From Streptosporangiaceae bacterium (lineage in GTDB: Bacteria > Actinomycetota > Actinomycetes > Streptosporangiales > Streptosporangiaceae), in assembly GCA_030040815.1 (NCBI GenBank), contig JASHSZ010000181.1, forward strand, positions 1 to 5,822: a DNA stretch of 5,822 bases. The letters run 5' to 3'. This document shows positions 1 through 5,822 of this stretch, piece by piece; positions within the stretch are counted from its first letter, which is position 1, and every line of letters starts with the position of its first letter. The notes beneath the pieces were generated by a model. That model did no database searches, was not told the origin of the DNA, and worked only from the letters and a program-made list of their open reading frames with translations. The position numbers were made by a program, and so were the translations under genes.

Positions 1-203
1 CGAAGCGCATGGGAGCGGGATTGCTATGCCTCTGCCCATAGCAATCCCGCTCCCATGCCAGCCTGGTCGCAGTGCACGCACCGACGGTAGCGGGGCCAGA
101 CAGGCGCTACCTGGGTTTATGACGGATATACGAGGATCTTTACCCAGCCGATACCGCTCGTCCAGCCCGCCCTCAGCTTTGCGGTCCAGGTCGGCGGCAA
201 CGC
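1..203. other. Non-coding region downstream of acnA
   Basis: No convincing gene lies here. The region holds the perfect hairpin at 7-58, then a weaker stem of 7 bp (GGTAGCG at 86-92 pairing with CGCTACC at 105-111, 12-nt loop) and a 6-bp stem (CTGGGT at 111-116 with ACCCAG at 142-147). Positions about 115-145 are less GC-rich than the rest of the window. A stretch at 91-207 (plus) reads as a protein C-terminus but has no start codon and a stop just upstream at 88-90. No regulator gene follows acnA within this stretch; in corynebacteria and mycobacteria acnR normally follows acn, but the window ends too soon to rule one out further away. Confidence 0.6.
7..58. terminator. Perfect 22-bp hairpin, likely acnA terminator
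   Basis: Positions 7-28 and 37-58 are exact reverse complements over 22 bp, separated by an 8-nt loop (29-36, CCTCTGCC). The structure is seen directly. It lies about 146 bp beyond the acnA stop codon in the direction of acnA transcription. There is no T-run on either side, so it would be a hairpin-only terminator of the type often proposed in actinobacteria. Being symmetric, it could also end a plus-strand transcript arriving from the left of the window. Alternatives are a copy of a dispersed palindromic repeat or a protein-binding palindrome. The hairpin is certain; its role as a terminator is inferred. Confidence 0.6.
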
Positions 204-3020
204 CTAACCGAGCAGCGACCGGAGCACGTACTGCATGATGCCGCCGTGCCGGTAGTACTCCGCCTCGCCCGGCGTGTCGATCCGCACGATCGCGGTGAAC
301 TCCTTGCCGTCGGCGCGCACCGTCACCTCGGCCGGTGTCTGCGGCTCCCCGGCTGGACCATCGCCCGTACCCGCCGCGGACCCGGAGTTCAGCGCCTCGA
401 TACCGACGATGTCGAACACCTCGTGTCCGGTCAGGCCTAGCGAGCTCGCGCTTTCCCCCGGCTTGAACTGCAGCGGCAGCACGCCCATGCCGATGAGATT
501 GGACCGGTGAATCCGCTCGAAGGACTCCACCAGGACCGCGCGCACGCCGAGCAGCGCCGTGCCTTTGGCGGCCCAGTCGCGCGACGAGCCCGAGCCGTAC
601 TCCTTGCCGCCGAGCACAATGAGCGGCGTGCTCTCGTCGAGGTACCGCCGGGACGCGTCGTAGATCGACATCTGCTCGCCGTCGGGCAGTTTCACCGTCA
701 CGCCGCCCTCGGTGCCTGGAGCGAGCTGATTACGCAGCCGGATGTTGGCGAACGTGCCCCGGATCATCACCTCGTGGTTGCCGCGCCGGGAGCCATAGCT
801 GTTGAAGTCCGTCCGCTGCACGCCGTGCGAGGTCAGGTACTGGCCGGCCGGGCTGTCGGTCTTGATCGCCCCGGCCGGGGAGATGTGGTCGGTGGTCACC
901 GAGTCGCCGAGCACCGCGAGCACCCGGGCGCCGTGGATGTCGGTCACCGGGCTGGGCGTGATCTGCATTCCCTCGAAGTACGGCGGATGCCGCACGTAGG
1001 TGGAGTCGGGATCCCACCCGAACGTCTCGCCGGGCGGGACGTCCAGGTCCTGCCAGCGCTCGTCGCCGGCGAACACGTCGGCGTAGTCTCGGGTGAACAT
1101 TTCCGCTGCCACGGCCGTATCCACAACGGCCTCGATCTCCGCCGGGGTGGGCCACAGGTCGCGCAAGTAGATCGCCTGCCCCGTCGAGCCCGTTCCGATG
1201 GGCTCGTGGATCAGGTCGATGTCCATGGTTCCGGCCAGCGCGTAGGCGACCACTAGCGGTGGTGACGCCAGGTAGTTCATCTTGACGTCAGGGTTGATCC
1301 GGCCCTCGAAGTTGCGGTTGCCCGACAGAACCGAGACGACGGCCAGGTCGTTGTCCGCGACGGCCGAGCTGATCGCCTCGGGTAGCGGACCGGAGTTGCC
1401 GATGCACGTGGTGCAGCCGTAGCCGACGAGGCTGAAGCCGAGCTTCTCCAGGTACGGGGTCAGGCCGGCCCGCTCGTAGTAGTCCATGACGACCTTCGAG
1501 CCCGGTGCGAGCGTCGTCTTCACCCACGGCTTGCGCTCGAGCCCGGCTTCGACTGCCTTCTTGGCCAGCAGCGCCGCGCCGACCATGACCGACGGGTTGG
1601 ACGTATTGGTGCACGAGGTGATCGCGGCGATCACCACCGAGCCGTGGTCGACCGTGGTTCGGGTGCCATCGTCGAGCGTGACCTCGGTCCGCCGCGACGG
1701 GCGGCCCGCCGCCGACTCGCCGAGCGCGTGCGTCCGGCCGCTGCCACCGCCGTTCTCGCGATCGGCGACGAACGGGTCAGACGCGGGGAATGTCTCGGCG
1801 ATCTCGTCATCCAGCCTGTCCAACCTGACGTAGCCGCCGAGCGCGTCGCGGAACGCGGTCTTGGCGTCGGCCAGCGCCACCCGGTCCTGTGGTCGCTTCG
1901 GGCCCGCCAGCGATGGCACCACGGTGCCCAGGTCGAGCTGGATCTCCTCCGAGAAGCGAGCCCGGCCAGCCGGGTCGTACCACAGGCCCTGCTCCTTGGC
2001 GTAGGCCTCCACGAGCGCGACCTGGTCGGCCGGGCGGCCGGTTAGCCGCAGGTACGCCAGTGTCTCGGCATCGATCGGGAAGATGGCGCAGGTGGACCCG
2101 AACTCGGGGCTCATGTTCCCGATGGTGGCCCGGTTCGCGACCGGCACGGCGGCCACGCCCTCCCCGTGGAACTCCACGAACTTGCCGACGACTCCGTGGT
2201 GTCGCAGCAGCTCGGTGACGGTGAGCACGAGGTCGGTGGCCGTCGCGCCGTCGGGCAGCTCGCCGCTCAGCCGGAAGCCGACGACCCTGGGTATCAGCAT
2301 CGAGATGGGCTGGCCGAGCATGGCCGCTTCCGCCTCGATGCCACCGACGCCCCAGCCGAGCACGCCGAGGCCATTCTGCATGGTGGTGTGCGAGTCGGTA
2401 CCGACGCAGGTGTCCGGGTAGGCGGCCAGCCCGGTGCCGCCGCCGGCCTGGGCGGTCATGATGACGCGGGCTAGGTGCTCGATGTTGACCTGGTGCACGA
2501 TGCCGGTGCCGGGCGGGACGACCCTGAACTGGCGCAGCGCCTCCTGACCCCAGCGCAGGAACGCGAACCGCTCACGGTTGCGCTGGAATTCCAGCTCAAC
2601 GTTCCGCTCGAAGGCGTCCGGTCGGCCGAAGACATCGGCGATCACCGAGTGGTCGATCACCAGCTCGGCAGGCACGAGCGGATTGATCTTGCCAGGGTCG
2701 CCGCCCAGCGCGCGCATCGCCTCCCGCATCGCGGCTAGGTCGACCACCGCAGGGACTCCAGTCAGGTCCTGCATCAGCACGCGCGCCGGGCTGAACTGGA
2801 TCTCGGTGTCGGGCTCGGCGGCCGGATCCCAGTTCGCCAGCGCCGTGATCTGGCCCGCAGTGACGTTCAGCCCGTCCTCGGTCCGCAGCAGGTTCTCGAG
2901 CAAGATCTTGAGGCTGTACGGCAGGTCACCAGCGCCTGGCACGGCGTCCAGCCGGTGAATCTGGTAGCTCGTTCCGCCGACGCCGAGTTCGGCGGCGCTG
3001 CCGAAGCTGTTCCCAGTCAT
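204..3020 (-). CDS. acnA: Aconitate hydratase (aconitase), AcnA/IRP1 type
   Basis: Cytoplasmic [4Fe-4S] enzyme that interconverts citrate and isocitrate via cis-aconitate in the TCA cycle. The product is 938 residues, in the range of actinobacterial AcnA proteins (about 900-940). Cluster ligands are C470 (in TSCTNTSNP), C536 and C539 (in [11 protein letters not shown]); their 66- and 3-residue spacing equals that of human IRP1 (C437, C503, C506). Other family motifs are [11 protein letters not shown] from D209, [15 protein letters not shown] near 705, YGSRRGN at 742-748 and [13 protein letters not shown] near 803 in the C-terminal swivel domain. Glycine-rich insertions lie near 415-440 and 878-896. 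The frame stays open upstream to 3158, but ATG 3020 is chosen because AGGAGG sits 7 nt before it and the protein then starts as family members do. Stop is TAG. It is transcribed away from fumarylacetoacetase, probably as a single gene. Confidence 0.97.
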   Translation of the reverse strand: MTGNSFGSAAELGVGGTSYQIHRLDAVPGAGDLPYSLKILLENLLRTEDGLNVTAGQITALANWDPAAEPDTEIQFSPARVLMQDLTGVPAVVDLAAMREAMRALGGDPGKINPLVPAELVIDHSVIADVFGRPDAFERNVELEFQRNRERFAFLRWGQEALRQFRVVPPGTGIVHQVNIEHLARVIMTAQAGGGTGLAAYPDTCVGTDSHTTMQNGLGVLGWGVGGIEAEAAMLGQPISMLIPRVVGFRLSGELPDGATATDLVLTVTELLRHHGVVGKFVEFHGEGVAAVPVANRATIGNMSPEFGSTCAIFPIDAETLAYLRLTGRPADQVALVEAYAKEQGLWYDPAGRARFSEEIQLDLGTVVPSLAGPKRPQDRVALADAKTAFRDALGGYVRLDRLDDEIAETFPASDPFVADRENGGGSGRTHALGESAAGRPSRRTEVTLDDGTRTTVDHGSVVIAAITSCTNTSNPSVMVGAALLAKKAVEAGLERKPWVKTTLAPGSKVVMDYYERAGLTPYLEKLGFSLVGYGCTTCIGNSGPLPEAISSAVADNDLAVVSVLSGNRNFEGRINPDVKMNYLASPPLVVAYALAGTMDIDLIHEPIGTGSTGQAIYLRDLWPTPAEIEAVVDTAVAAEMFTRDYADVFAGDERWQDLDVPPGETFGWDPDSTYVRHPPYFEGMQITPSPVTDIHGARVLAVLGDSVTTDHISPAGAIKTDSPAGQYLTSHGVQRTDFNSYGSRRGNHEVMIRGTFANIRLRNQLAPGTEGGVTVKLPDGEQMSIYDASRRYLDESTPLIVLGGKEYGSGSSRDWAAKGTALLGVRAVLVESFERIHRSNLIGMGVLPLQFKPGESASSLGLTGHEVFDIVGIEALNSGSAAGTGDGPAGEPQTPAEVTVRADGKEFTAIVRIDTPGEAEYYRHGGIMQYVLRSLLG

Positions 3021-3027
3021 GACCTGG

Positions 3028-3033
3028 CCTCCT
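3028..3033 (-). promoter_or_regulatory. acnA ribosome binding site
   Basis: CCTCCT on the plus strand reads AGGAGG on the acnA strand and ends 7 nt before ATG 3020. This near-perfect Shine-Dalgarno sequence fixes the acnA start against the longer open frame that reaches 3158. Confidence 0.9.
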
Positions 3034-3158
3034 GCGATCCGGGCCCGTCGGCCGCGGCCTGGCGACCGCGACTGCAGGCGACGCTGCCCTGCACTCATGC
3101 CCTGCATGCATCTTGCCGCGCACTGCGCCCGCCATGCGTGCAGGCCCCGCAACTGCAA

Positions 3159-3180
3159 AGTATCTCGATGTCAAGCTACT
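3159..3180. promoter_or_regulatory. Operator-like palindrome 1 upstream of acnA
   Basis: The core TATCTCGATGTCAAGCTA (3161-3178) lies in a 22-bp imperfect dyad in which 8 of 11 base pairs are symmetric. It shares 16 of 18 core bases with the second site, exactly 40 bp away. It overlaps the predicted acnA transcription start, as expected for a repressor site. Palindromes of this general form are bound by MarR-family regulators. In Streptomyces coelicolor the MarR-family protein TamR is known to act on the aconitase promoter, but I cannot confirm that this is its consensus. The regulator is not in the window. Confidence 0.55.
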
Positions 3181-3184
3181 TTGG

Positions 3185-3214
3185 AGCCTAGCCGGGGGAT
3201 TATCTCGACGTCAA
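3185..3214 (-). promoter_or_regulatory. Candidate acnA promoter
   Basis: On the minus strand, TTGACG (plus positions 3209-3214) is followed by an 18-nt spacer and TAGGCT (3185-3190). These match the actinobacterial housekeeping pattern TTGAC-N16-18-TANNNT. The start would fall near 3178, giving a leader of about 158 nt. The -35 element is part of palindrome 2 and the start lies in palindrome 1. The promoter is inferred from sequence only. Confidence 0.45.
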
Positions 3215-3220
3215 GCCATC
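3199..3220. promoter_or_regulatory. Operator-like palindrome 2 upstream of acnA
   Basis: The core TATCTCGACGTCAAGCCA (3201-3218) differs from site 1 at only two of 18 positions and contains the fully symmetric centre GACGTC. The inner 12 bp (CTCGACGTCAAG) are symmetric at 5 of 6 pairs. It covers the TTGACG that serves as the candidate acnA -35 element. The 40-bp distance to site 1 is close to four helical turns, so two bound dimers would face nearly the same side of the DNA. It could also affect fahA, whose start codon is about 110 bp away. Confidence 0.55.
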
Positions 3221-3285
3221 TCGCGCGGCGCTGTGGTGCGGCGACCGTGCTGGCGCGGGGGCAGGGCGCTCGCAGGGCAAGCCGT

Positions 3286-3291
3286 TACGCT
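3286..3291 (+). promoter_or_regulatory. Possible -10 element for fahA
   Basis: TACGCT in the context GTTACGCTGG fits the TANNNT -10 pattern and would start a transcript near 3298, about 30 nt before the fahA ATG. No clear -35 element is seen 16-18 nt upstream, so this is a weak call. Confidence 0.28.
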
Positions 3292-3317
3292 GGCCTGGTC
3301 AGCACCGGCGCGCGAGC

Positions 3318-3323
3318 GAGGAG
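3318..3323 (+). promoter_or_regulatory. fahA ribosome binding site
   Basis: GAGGAG ends 4 nt before ATG 3328. It supports this start over the several in-frame upstream codons that would extend the protein into the control region. Confidence 0.7.
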
Positions 3324-3327
3324 CGCC

Positions 3328-4575
3328 ATGGTCCAGGCGGCACGGTGGCTCGAGCTACCGCCTGAGCACCCGTTCGGGCTGGCGGCGCTGCCCTACGGCT
3401 CCTACACCGCTGCCCACCACGCGTCCGACTACCGGGTCGGCGTGGCGATCGGCGACCACGTCCTGGACCTGACCACGGCCTCCGAGCGGCTGCTGCCTGC
3501 GCGGGCGCACCTGTTCCGGGCCGGCAGCCTGGATGACTTCCTGGCGGCGGGCGACCTCGCGTGGGCGCAGATGCGGGACAGCCTGACCGCCTGGCTCTCG
3601 GATGACCAGTGTCGCTCCGCCATCGAGGACCTGCTCGTGCCGGCCGCTACAGCCAAGCTGCGGCTGCCATTCGCGGTAGCCGACTTCGTCGACTTCTACG
3701 CCTCGGAGAACCACGCGGCCAACGTCGGCCGCATCTTCCGACCGGGCGCCGAGCCGTTGCCGGCGAGCTGGAAGCACCAGCCGATCGGCTACCACGGCCG
3801 CGCGGGCTCGGTCGTGGTATCCGGCACCGGCGTCCGGCGGCCGTGCGGCCAGTCCCGCCCGCCCGGCGCCGACGCCCCGTCGTTCGGGCCGTCCGCCCGG
3901 CTCGACTTCGAGGCCGAGCTCGGGTTCGTCGTCGGCGCACGCAGCCACCTGGGCGATCCCGTTCCGGTGTCGCGGTTCACCGAGCACGTGTTCGGCGTGT
4001 GCCTGGTCAACGACTGGTCTGCACGCGACATCCAATCCTTCGAGACCGTGCCGCTCGGCCCGTTTGCAGGCAAGTCCTTCGCGACGACGGTCTCGCCGTG
4101 GGTGCTCCCGCTGGCCGCACTCCAGCACGCGCGAGTTCGGTCGCCATCCGCGGACGCGAGCCTGCAGAGCTATCTGACCGAGACGGCGGACTGGGGCCTG
4201 GAGATCGACTTCGAGGTCCGGCTCAATGGTTCGGTGATCTCCCGGCCGCCGTACGCCTCCATGTACTGGAGCCCGGCGCAGATGCTCGCCCACTTGACCG
4301 CGAACGGCGCGGCCGTGCGCACCGGAGATCTGTATGCCTCAGGGACGATTAGCGGTCCTGAGGCCGGCCAGCGAGGATCCCTCCTCGAGCTGGGCTGGAA
4401 CGGCACAGTGCCGGTCTGCCTTCCGGACGGGACGTCGCGCTCATGGCTCCTGGACGAGGACGAGGTCACGATTACGGCTTCCGCGCCCGGCCCTGAGGGC
4501 GTCCGGATCGGGCTGGGGTCGGCTACCGGTGCGGTCCTGCCGGCCGTATCGGAGGCAGTGACTGGCCAGAGCTGA
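3328..4575 (+). CDS. fahA: Fumarylacetoacetase
   Basis: Hydrolyses 4-fumarylacetoacetate to fumarate and acetoacetate, the final step of the homogentisate pathway for tyrosine and phenylalanine; cytoplasmic and dependent on a divalent metal. The product is 415 residues (mouse enzyme 419). An N-terminal barrel domain (about 1-115) precedes the catalytic domain. Residues matching the mouse active site are D122, Y124 and H129 in DFYASENH, R138, Y155 in YHGR, E195 and E197 in DFEAELGF, D229, R233 and Q236 in NDWSARDIQ, K249 in GPFAGKSF, and GTISGPE at 339-345 followed by E354. All metal ligands and the catalytic His are present, so it should be active. ATG 3328 is chosen over a frame open back to 3019 because GAGGAG at 3318-3323 precedes it and the N-terminus then aligns with the family. 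No other homogentisate gene is in the window. The last 53 bp overlap the convergent transferase gene. Confidence 0.96.
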   Translation: MVQAARWLELPPEHPFGLAALPYGSYTAAHHASDYRVGVAIGDHVLDLTTASERLLPARAHLFRAGSLDDFLAAGDLAWAQMRDSLTAWLSDDQCRSAIEDLLVPAATAKLRLPFAVADFVDFYASENHAANVGRIFRPGAEPLPASWKHQPIGYHGRAGSVVVSGTGVRRPCGQSRPPGADAPSFGPSARLDFEAELGFVVGARSHLGDPVPVSRFTEHVFGVCLVNDWSARDIQSFETVPLGPFAGKSFATTVSPWVLPLAALQHARVRSPSADASLQSYLTETADWGLEIDFEVRLNGSVISRPPYASMYWSPAQMLAHLTANGAAVRTGDLYASGTISGPEAGQRGSLLELGWNGTVPVCLPDGTSRSWLLDEDEVTITASAPGPEGVRIGLGSATGAVLPAVSEAVTGQS

Positions 4576-5269
4576 GCCAGCACCAGCTCGTCACCGACGA
4601 TCGGCCGACGATCGAGACCACGTAACGGGGTGCGACGCTGGCCACGAACAGCGGCCAGCCATCGATGGGCCGGCCCGCGAACCAGATCGCGGGCCGCGCC
4701 CCGCACACCAGCTCGGTATCGCGAAGGCCGGCTAGGCCGAGGCCGATCGCCTTGAGGTAGGCCTCCTTAGCGGTCCAGTGCCGGTAGAAACTGAGGGTCG
4801 GCGAGCCGCAGCAGCCAGCCGCGATGCCCGCTGCTTCCCGCGCGGCGAACCGGGCCGCGGCTACGTCGCCGAGCCCTGGTCTGGCCGTGACCCGCTCGAG
4901 ATCGGCGCCGACCGGCGCGTGCGACACCGCGATAAGCGCCAGGCTGCCACTGCGGGCCAGGCTGAACTGCACCTCGTCAGCTGCGAGCCGGGGCTGGCCG
5001 TGCGGCCCGGCCCGGAATTCCGGGTCGTCCGGCTCGCCGCCGAGATAGCGCGCCAGAAGCAGACGGAGGGCAGCGTGGCTGGCCGCAAATCGTGCGCCGT
5101 CCTGCGGTCGCACAAAGCTCGCGGCCCTGGCGCGGTCCGCTGGATCGAGCCTGGCCGCCATGACAGCTCCGGGCGCGTCAAGATCGACGAGCCAGGCGTG
5201 CACCGCACCGTCGCCAGGCCTGAGCCTGCCCCGGTGCACCGGGTTGACCGCACTCTCAGTGGCTGGCAT
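4523..5269 (-). CDS. 4'-phosphopantetheinyl transferase, Sfp type
   Basis: Transfers the phosphopantetheine arm of coenzyme A to a conserved serine of acyl or peptidyl carrier proteins, switching on fatty acid, polyketide or nonribosomal peptide synthases. The product is 248 residues, usual for the Sfp class. The N-terminal half has the VHAWLVDLD strand and an R..F.....RF...H..LR..L pattern (about 46-75). The metal-binding motif VGADLE (120-125) supplies D123 and E125; WTAKEAYLK (165-173) supplies W165, K168, E169 and K173. The usual SHS segment before VGxDxE is changed to ARS (105-107, in SLARSG); its His contacts CoA in Bacillus Sfp. After about residue 222 the protein has a tail unlike the family, encoded partly where the gene overlaps fahA. 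ATG 5269 has only a weak GGCGG ribosome site, but the next Met (37) would cut into the fold. No partner synthase is nearby. The true substrate is unknown. Confidence 0.92.
   Translation of the reverse strand: MPATESAVNPVHRGRLRPGDGAVHAWLVDLDAPGAVMAARLDPADRARAASFVRPQDGARFAASHAALRLLLARYLGGEPDDPEFRAGPHGQPRLAADEVQFSLARSGSLALIAVSHAPVGADLERVTARPGLGDVAAARFAAREAAGIAAGCCGSPTLSFYRHWTAKEAYLKAIGLGLAGLRDTELVCGARPAIWFAGRPIDGWPLFVASVAPRYVVSIVGRSSVTSWCWLSSGQSLPPIRPAGPHR
4671..4696. terminator. Possible fahA terminator inside the transferase gene
   Basis: CGGCCCGCGA (4671-4680) and TCGCGGGCCG (4687-4696) form a perfect 10-bp GC-rich stem with a 6-nt loop, 96 nt beyond the fahA stop codon. It lies inside the oppositely oriented transferase gene (codons about 192-200). 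Since fahA has no intergenic space after it, a terminator would have to be here. There is no T-run, and such stems can arise by chance in DNA this GC-rich, so the role is uncertain. Confidence 0.25.
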
Positions 5270-5378
5270 GGTTCCGCCGATCTGCTGCAGAGGGTTCCCG
5301 GCCGGCGCCTGCCTGATCCGTGGCTGCCAGGTCCGACATTACGATGTGCAGATCGTCAGAAGCCGGGAGAATGCCGCC
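5270..5378. promoter_or_regulatory. Divergent intergenic region with overlapping -10-like elements
   Basis: These 109 bp separate the transferase gene from the rightward edge gene. TACGAT at 5340-5345 (plus) fits a -10 element that would start a transcript near 5352, about 27 nt before ATG 5379. On the minus strand TAATGT (plus positions 5336-5341) fits a -10 element for the transferase. The two overlap by 2 bp within the partly symmetric ACATTACGATGT. No good -35 element is seen for either, so both calls are tentative. Confidence 0.35.
5365..5369 (+). promoter_or_regulatory. Ribosome binding site of the edge gene
   Basis: GGGAG lies 9 nt before ATG 5379. It also lies 1 nt before another ATG at 5371, but that is too close to use and its frame stops after 21 codons, so 5379 is the preferred start. 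Confidence 0.5.
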
Positions 5379-5822
5379 ATGCAAGGGCCGATGCCGTGGT
5401 GGGGCCAGCCACCAGACTCGCGGGACGACACCGTGAGCATGCCACGGGTCGACCCGGCGGAGCTCGCCGACCGCGGGAGCAAGGCGGGACCAGCAGGGCC
5501 CGGCAGCCGCTGGGCTGTGCCCGAGCGGCCCGCGCTCGGCGACCCGTACGCCCTGCCCGCGCCATCGCAGCCGACGCTCCCGCCCCCCCAGCCAGCTCCT
5601 AGGCAGCGGTCAGCGGCCCGGCCGGAGCGCGAGCAACCGTCGACTTCCCCGTCGGCATCCGAGTTCGAGCCCGCCGCACCATCCGAGCCCAACGTAGCCG
5701 CACAGCCCGACCCGGACGCCGCCGCACAGCCCGACCCGGACGCCGCCGCCCAGCCCGACCCGGACGCCGCCGCACAGCCCGGCCCGGACGCCGCCGCACA
5801 GCCAGAGCACGAGTCTGCCGGA
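5379..5822 (+). CDS. Proline/alanine-rich protein of unknown function, 3' end cut by the window
   Basis: This frame has 148 codons with no stop up to the last base, so the gene continues beyond the window. It starts at ATG 5379 behind GGGAG. Third codon positions are mostly G or C (roughly 85% over the first 80 codons), as expected for a real gene here. The visible part begins MQGPMPWWGQPPD, is rich in Pro, Ala, Glu and Asp, has a PPPQPAP stretch (68-74), and from residue 106 to 145 consists of five copies of an AAAQPDPD-like repeat. There is no signal peptide or membrane segment in it. It should be a disordered, acidic N-terminal region ahead of a domain outside the window. I do not recognise the family and assign no function. 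A GTG at 5346 in the same frame is an alternative start but lacks a ribosome site. Confidence 0.72.
   Translation, partial: MQGPMPWWGQPPDSRDDTVSMPRVDPAELADRGSKAGPAGPGSRWAVPERPALGDPYALPAPSQPTLPPPQPAPRQRSAARPEREQPSTSPSASEFEPAAPSEPNVAAQPDPDAAAQPDPDAAAQPDPDAAAQPGPDAAAQPEHESAG
5694..5813 (+). repeat. 24-bp tandem repeat, five units, in frame
   Basis: Units begin at 5694, 5718, 5742, 5766 and 5790. Each encodes eight residues, consensus AAAQPDPD. Units 1-4 differ from the consensus by at most two bases; unit 5 has diverged in its second half (QPEHE). The high DNA identity, including synonymous positions, suggests recent expansion by slippage or unequal recombination. As 24 is a multiple of three, changes in copy number would lengthen or shorten the protein without breaking the frame. 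Confidence 0.95.

Larger units (their letters stand above)
3021..3327. promoter_or_regulatory. Divergent control region between acnA and fahA
   Basis: These 307 bp separate two divergent start codons and hold no gene of their own. The half near fahA carries two operator-like palindromes (3159-3180 and 3199-3220) and a candidate acnA promoter. The half near acnA would be a long 5' leader of about 158 nt. That leader contains a direct repeat TGCCCTGCA (plus-strand reading) at 3085-3093 and 3098-3106, several GCATGC-like short palindromes, and the acnA ribosome binding site at 3028-3033. I see no recognisable riboswitch. Confidence 0.7.

Noticed and set aside
26..238. Short plus-strand frame of 70 codons across the hairpin and acnA end
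   Set aside because: It runs through the perfect hairpin and into acnA, has no ribosome site and shows no family motif.
507..1256. Long plus-strand frame opposite acnA, and several similar ones up to 2958
   Set aside because: These are antisense shadows caused by high GC in acnA; composition is low-complexity and no motif is recognisable.
3021..3158. Upstream extension of the aconitase reading frame by 46 codons
   Set aside because: The extension is basic and Ala/Gly-rich with no family similarity, while AGGAGG sits ideally before the ATG at 3020.
3355..4293. 312-codon minus-strand frame opposite fahA
   Set aside because: It lies entirely across the strongly supported fumarylacetoacetase gene and is an Arg/Gly/Val-rich shadow without motifs.
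4336..4362. Imperfect inverted repeat CCTCAGG...CCTGAGG within fahA
   Set aside because: It is short, inside conserved coding sequence (just before and into GTISGPE), and explained by the protein sequence.
4598..4616. Direct repeat GACGATCG near the fahA end
   Set aside because: Two 8-bp copies inside transferase coding sequence; expected by chance at this GC content and no sign of an att or IS site.
4778..5602. 274-codon plus-strand frame opposite the transferase
   Set aside because: It covers the transferase gene antisense, crosses the divergent intergenic region and overlaps the better edge gene in another frame.
5599..5810. Two minus-strand repeat-rich frames (RRRPGRAV-like and GGVRVGL-like)
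   Set aside because: They are reverse-strand readings of the 24-bp tandem repeat, which stays open in several frames because the unit is a multiple of three.

Overview
The window is 5.8 kb of very GC-rich DNA with strong G/C bias at third codon positions and good Shine-Dalgarno sites (AGGAGG, GAGGAG). This, together with an AcnA-type aconitase carrying the extra low-complexity loops common in actinobacteria, points to a high-GC actinomycete chromosome. I cannot name the genus from sequence alone. No RNA gene, CRISPR array, transposase, phage gene or integration site is visible.

Layout, left to right. Positions 1-203 hold no convincing gene. They contain a perfect 22-bp inverted repeat with an 8-nt loop (7-58), the best terminator candidate for the aconitase gene. 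Positions 204-3020 (minus) encode a complete 938-residue aconitase with all three iron-sulfur cysteines. Positions 3021-3327 are a divergent control region. It holds two near-identical imperfect palindromes exactly 40 bp apart, placed over the -35 element and the predicted start of a plausible acnA promoter. Positions 3328-4575 (plus) encode a complete 415-residue fumarylacetoacetase, the last enzyme of the homogentisate route of tyrosine and phenylalanine breakdown. Positions 4523-5269 (minus) encode an Sfp-type 4'-phosphopantetheinyl transferase whose 3' end overlaps the fumarylacetoacetase gene tail to tail by 53 bp. Positions 5270-5378 are a short divergent intergenic region. From 5379 (plus) an open frame runs off the right edge without a stop. 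It encodes a proline- and alanine-rich protein of unknown function that includes an in-frame 24-bp tandem repeat.

How the genes relate: aconitase (citrate to isocitrate) and fumarylacetoacetase (which yields fumarate and acetoacetate) both feed or belong to the TCA cycle and share one intergenic control region, so joint or opposed regulation is possible but not shown. The phosphopantetheinyl transferase activates carrier proteins of fatty acid, polyketide or nonribosomal peptide synthesis. No such synthase is in the window, so it looks like a stand-alone gene. This is mostly ordinary housekeeping sequence. The points most worth a second look are the paired operator-like sites, the perfect hairpin, the overlapping convergent genes, the altered SHS motif in the transferase and the repeat-bearing edge gene.
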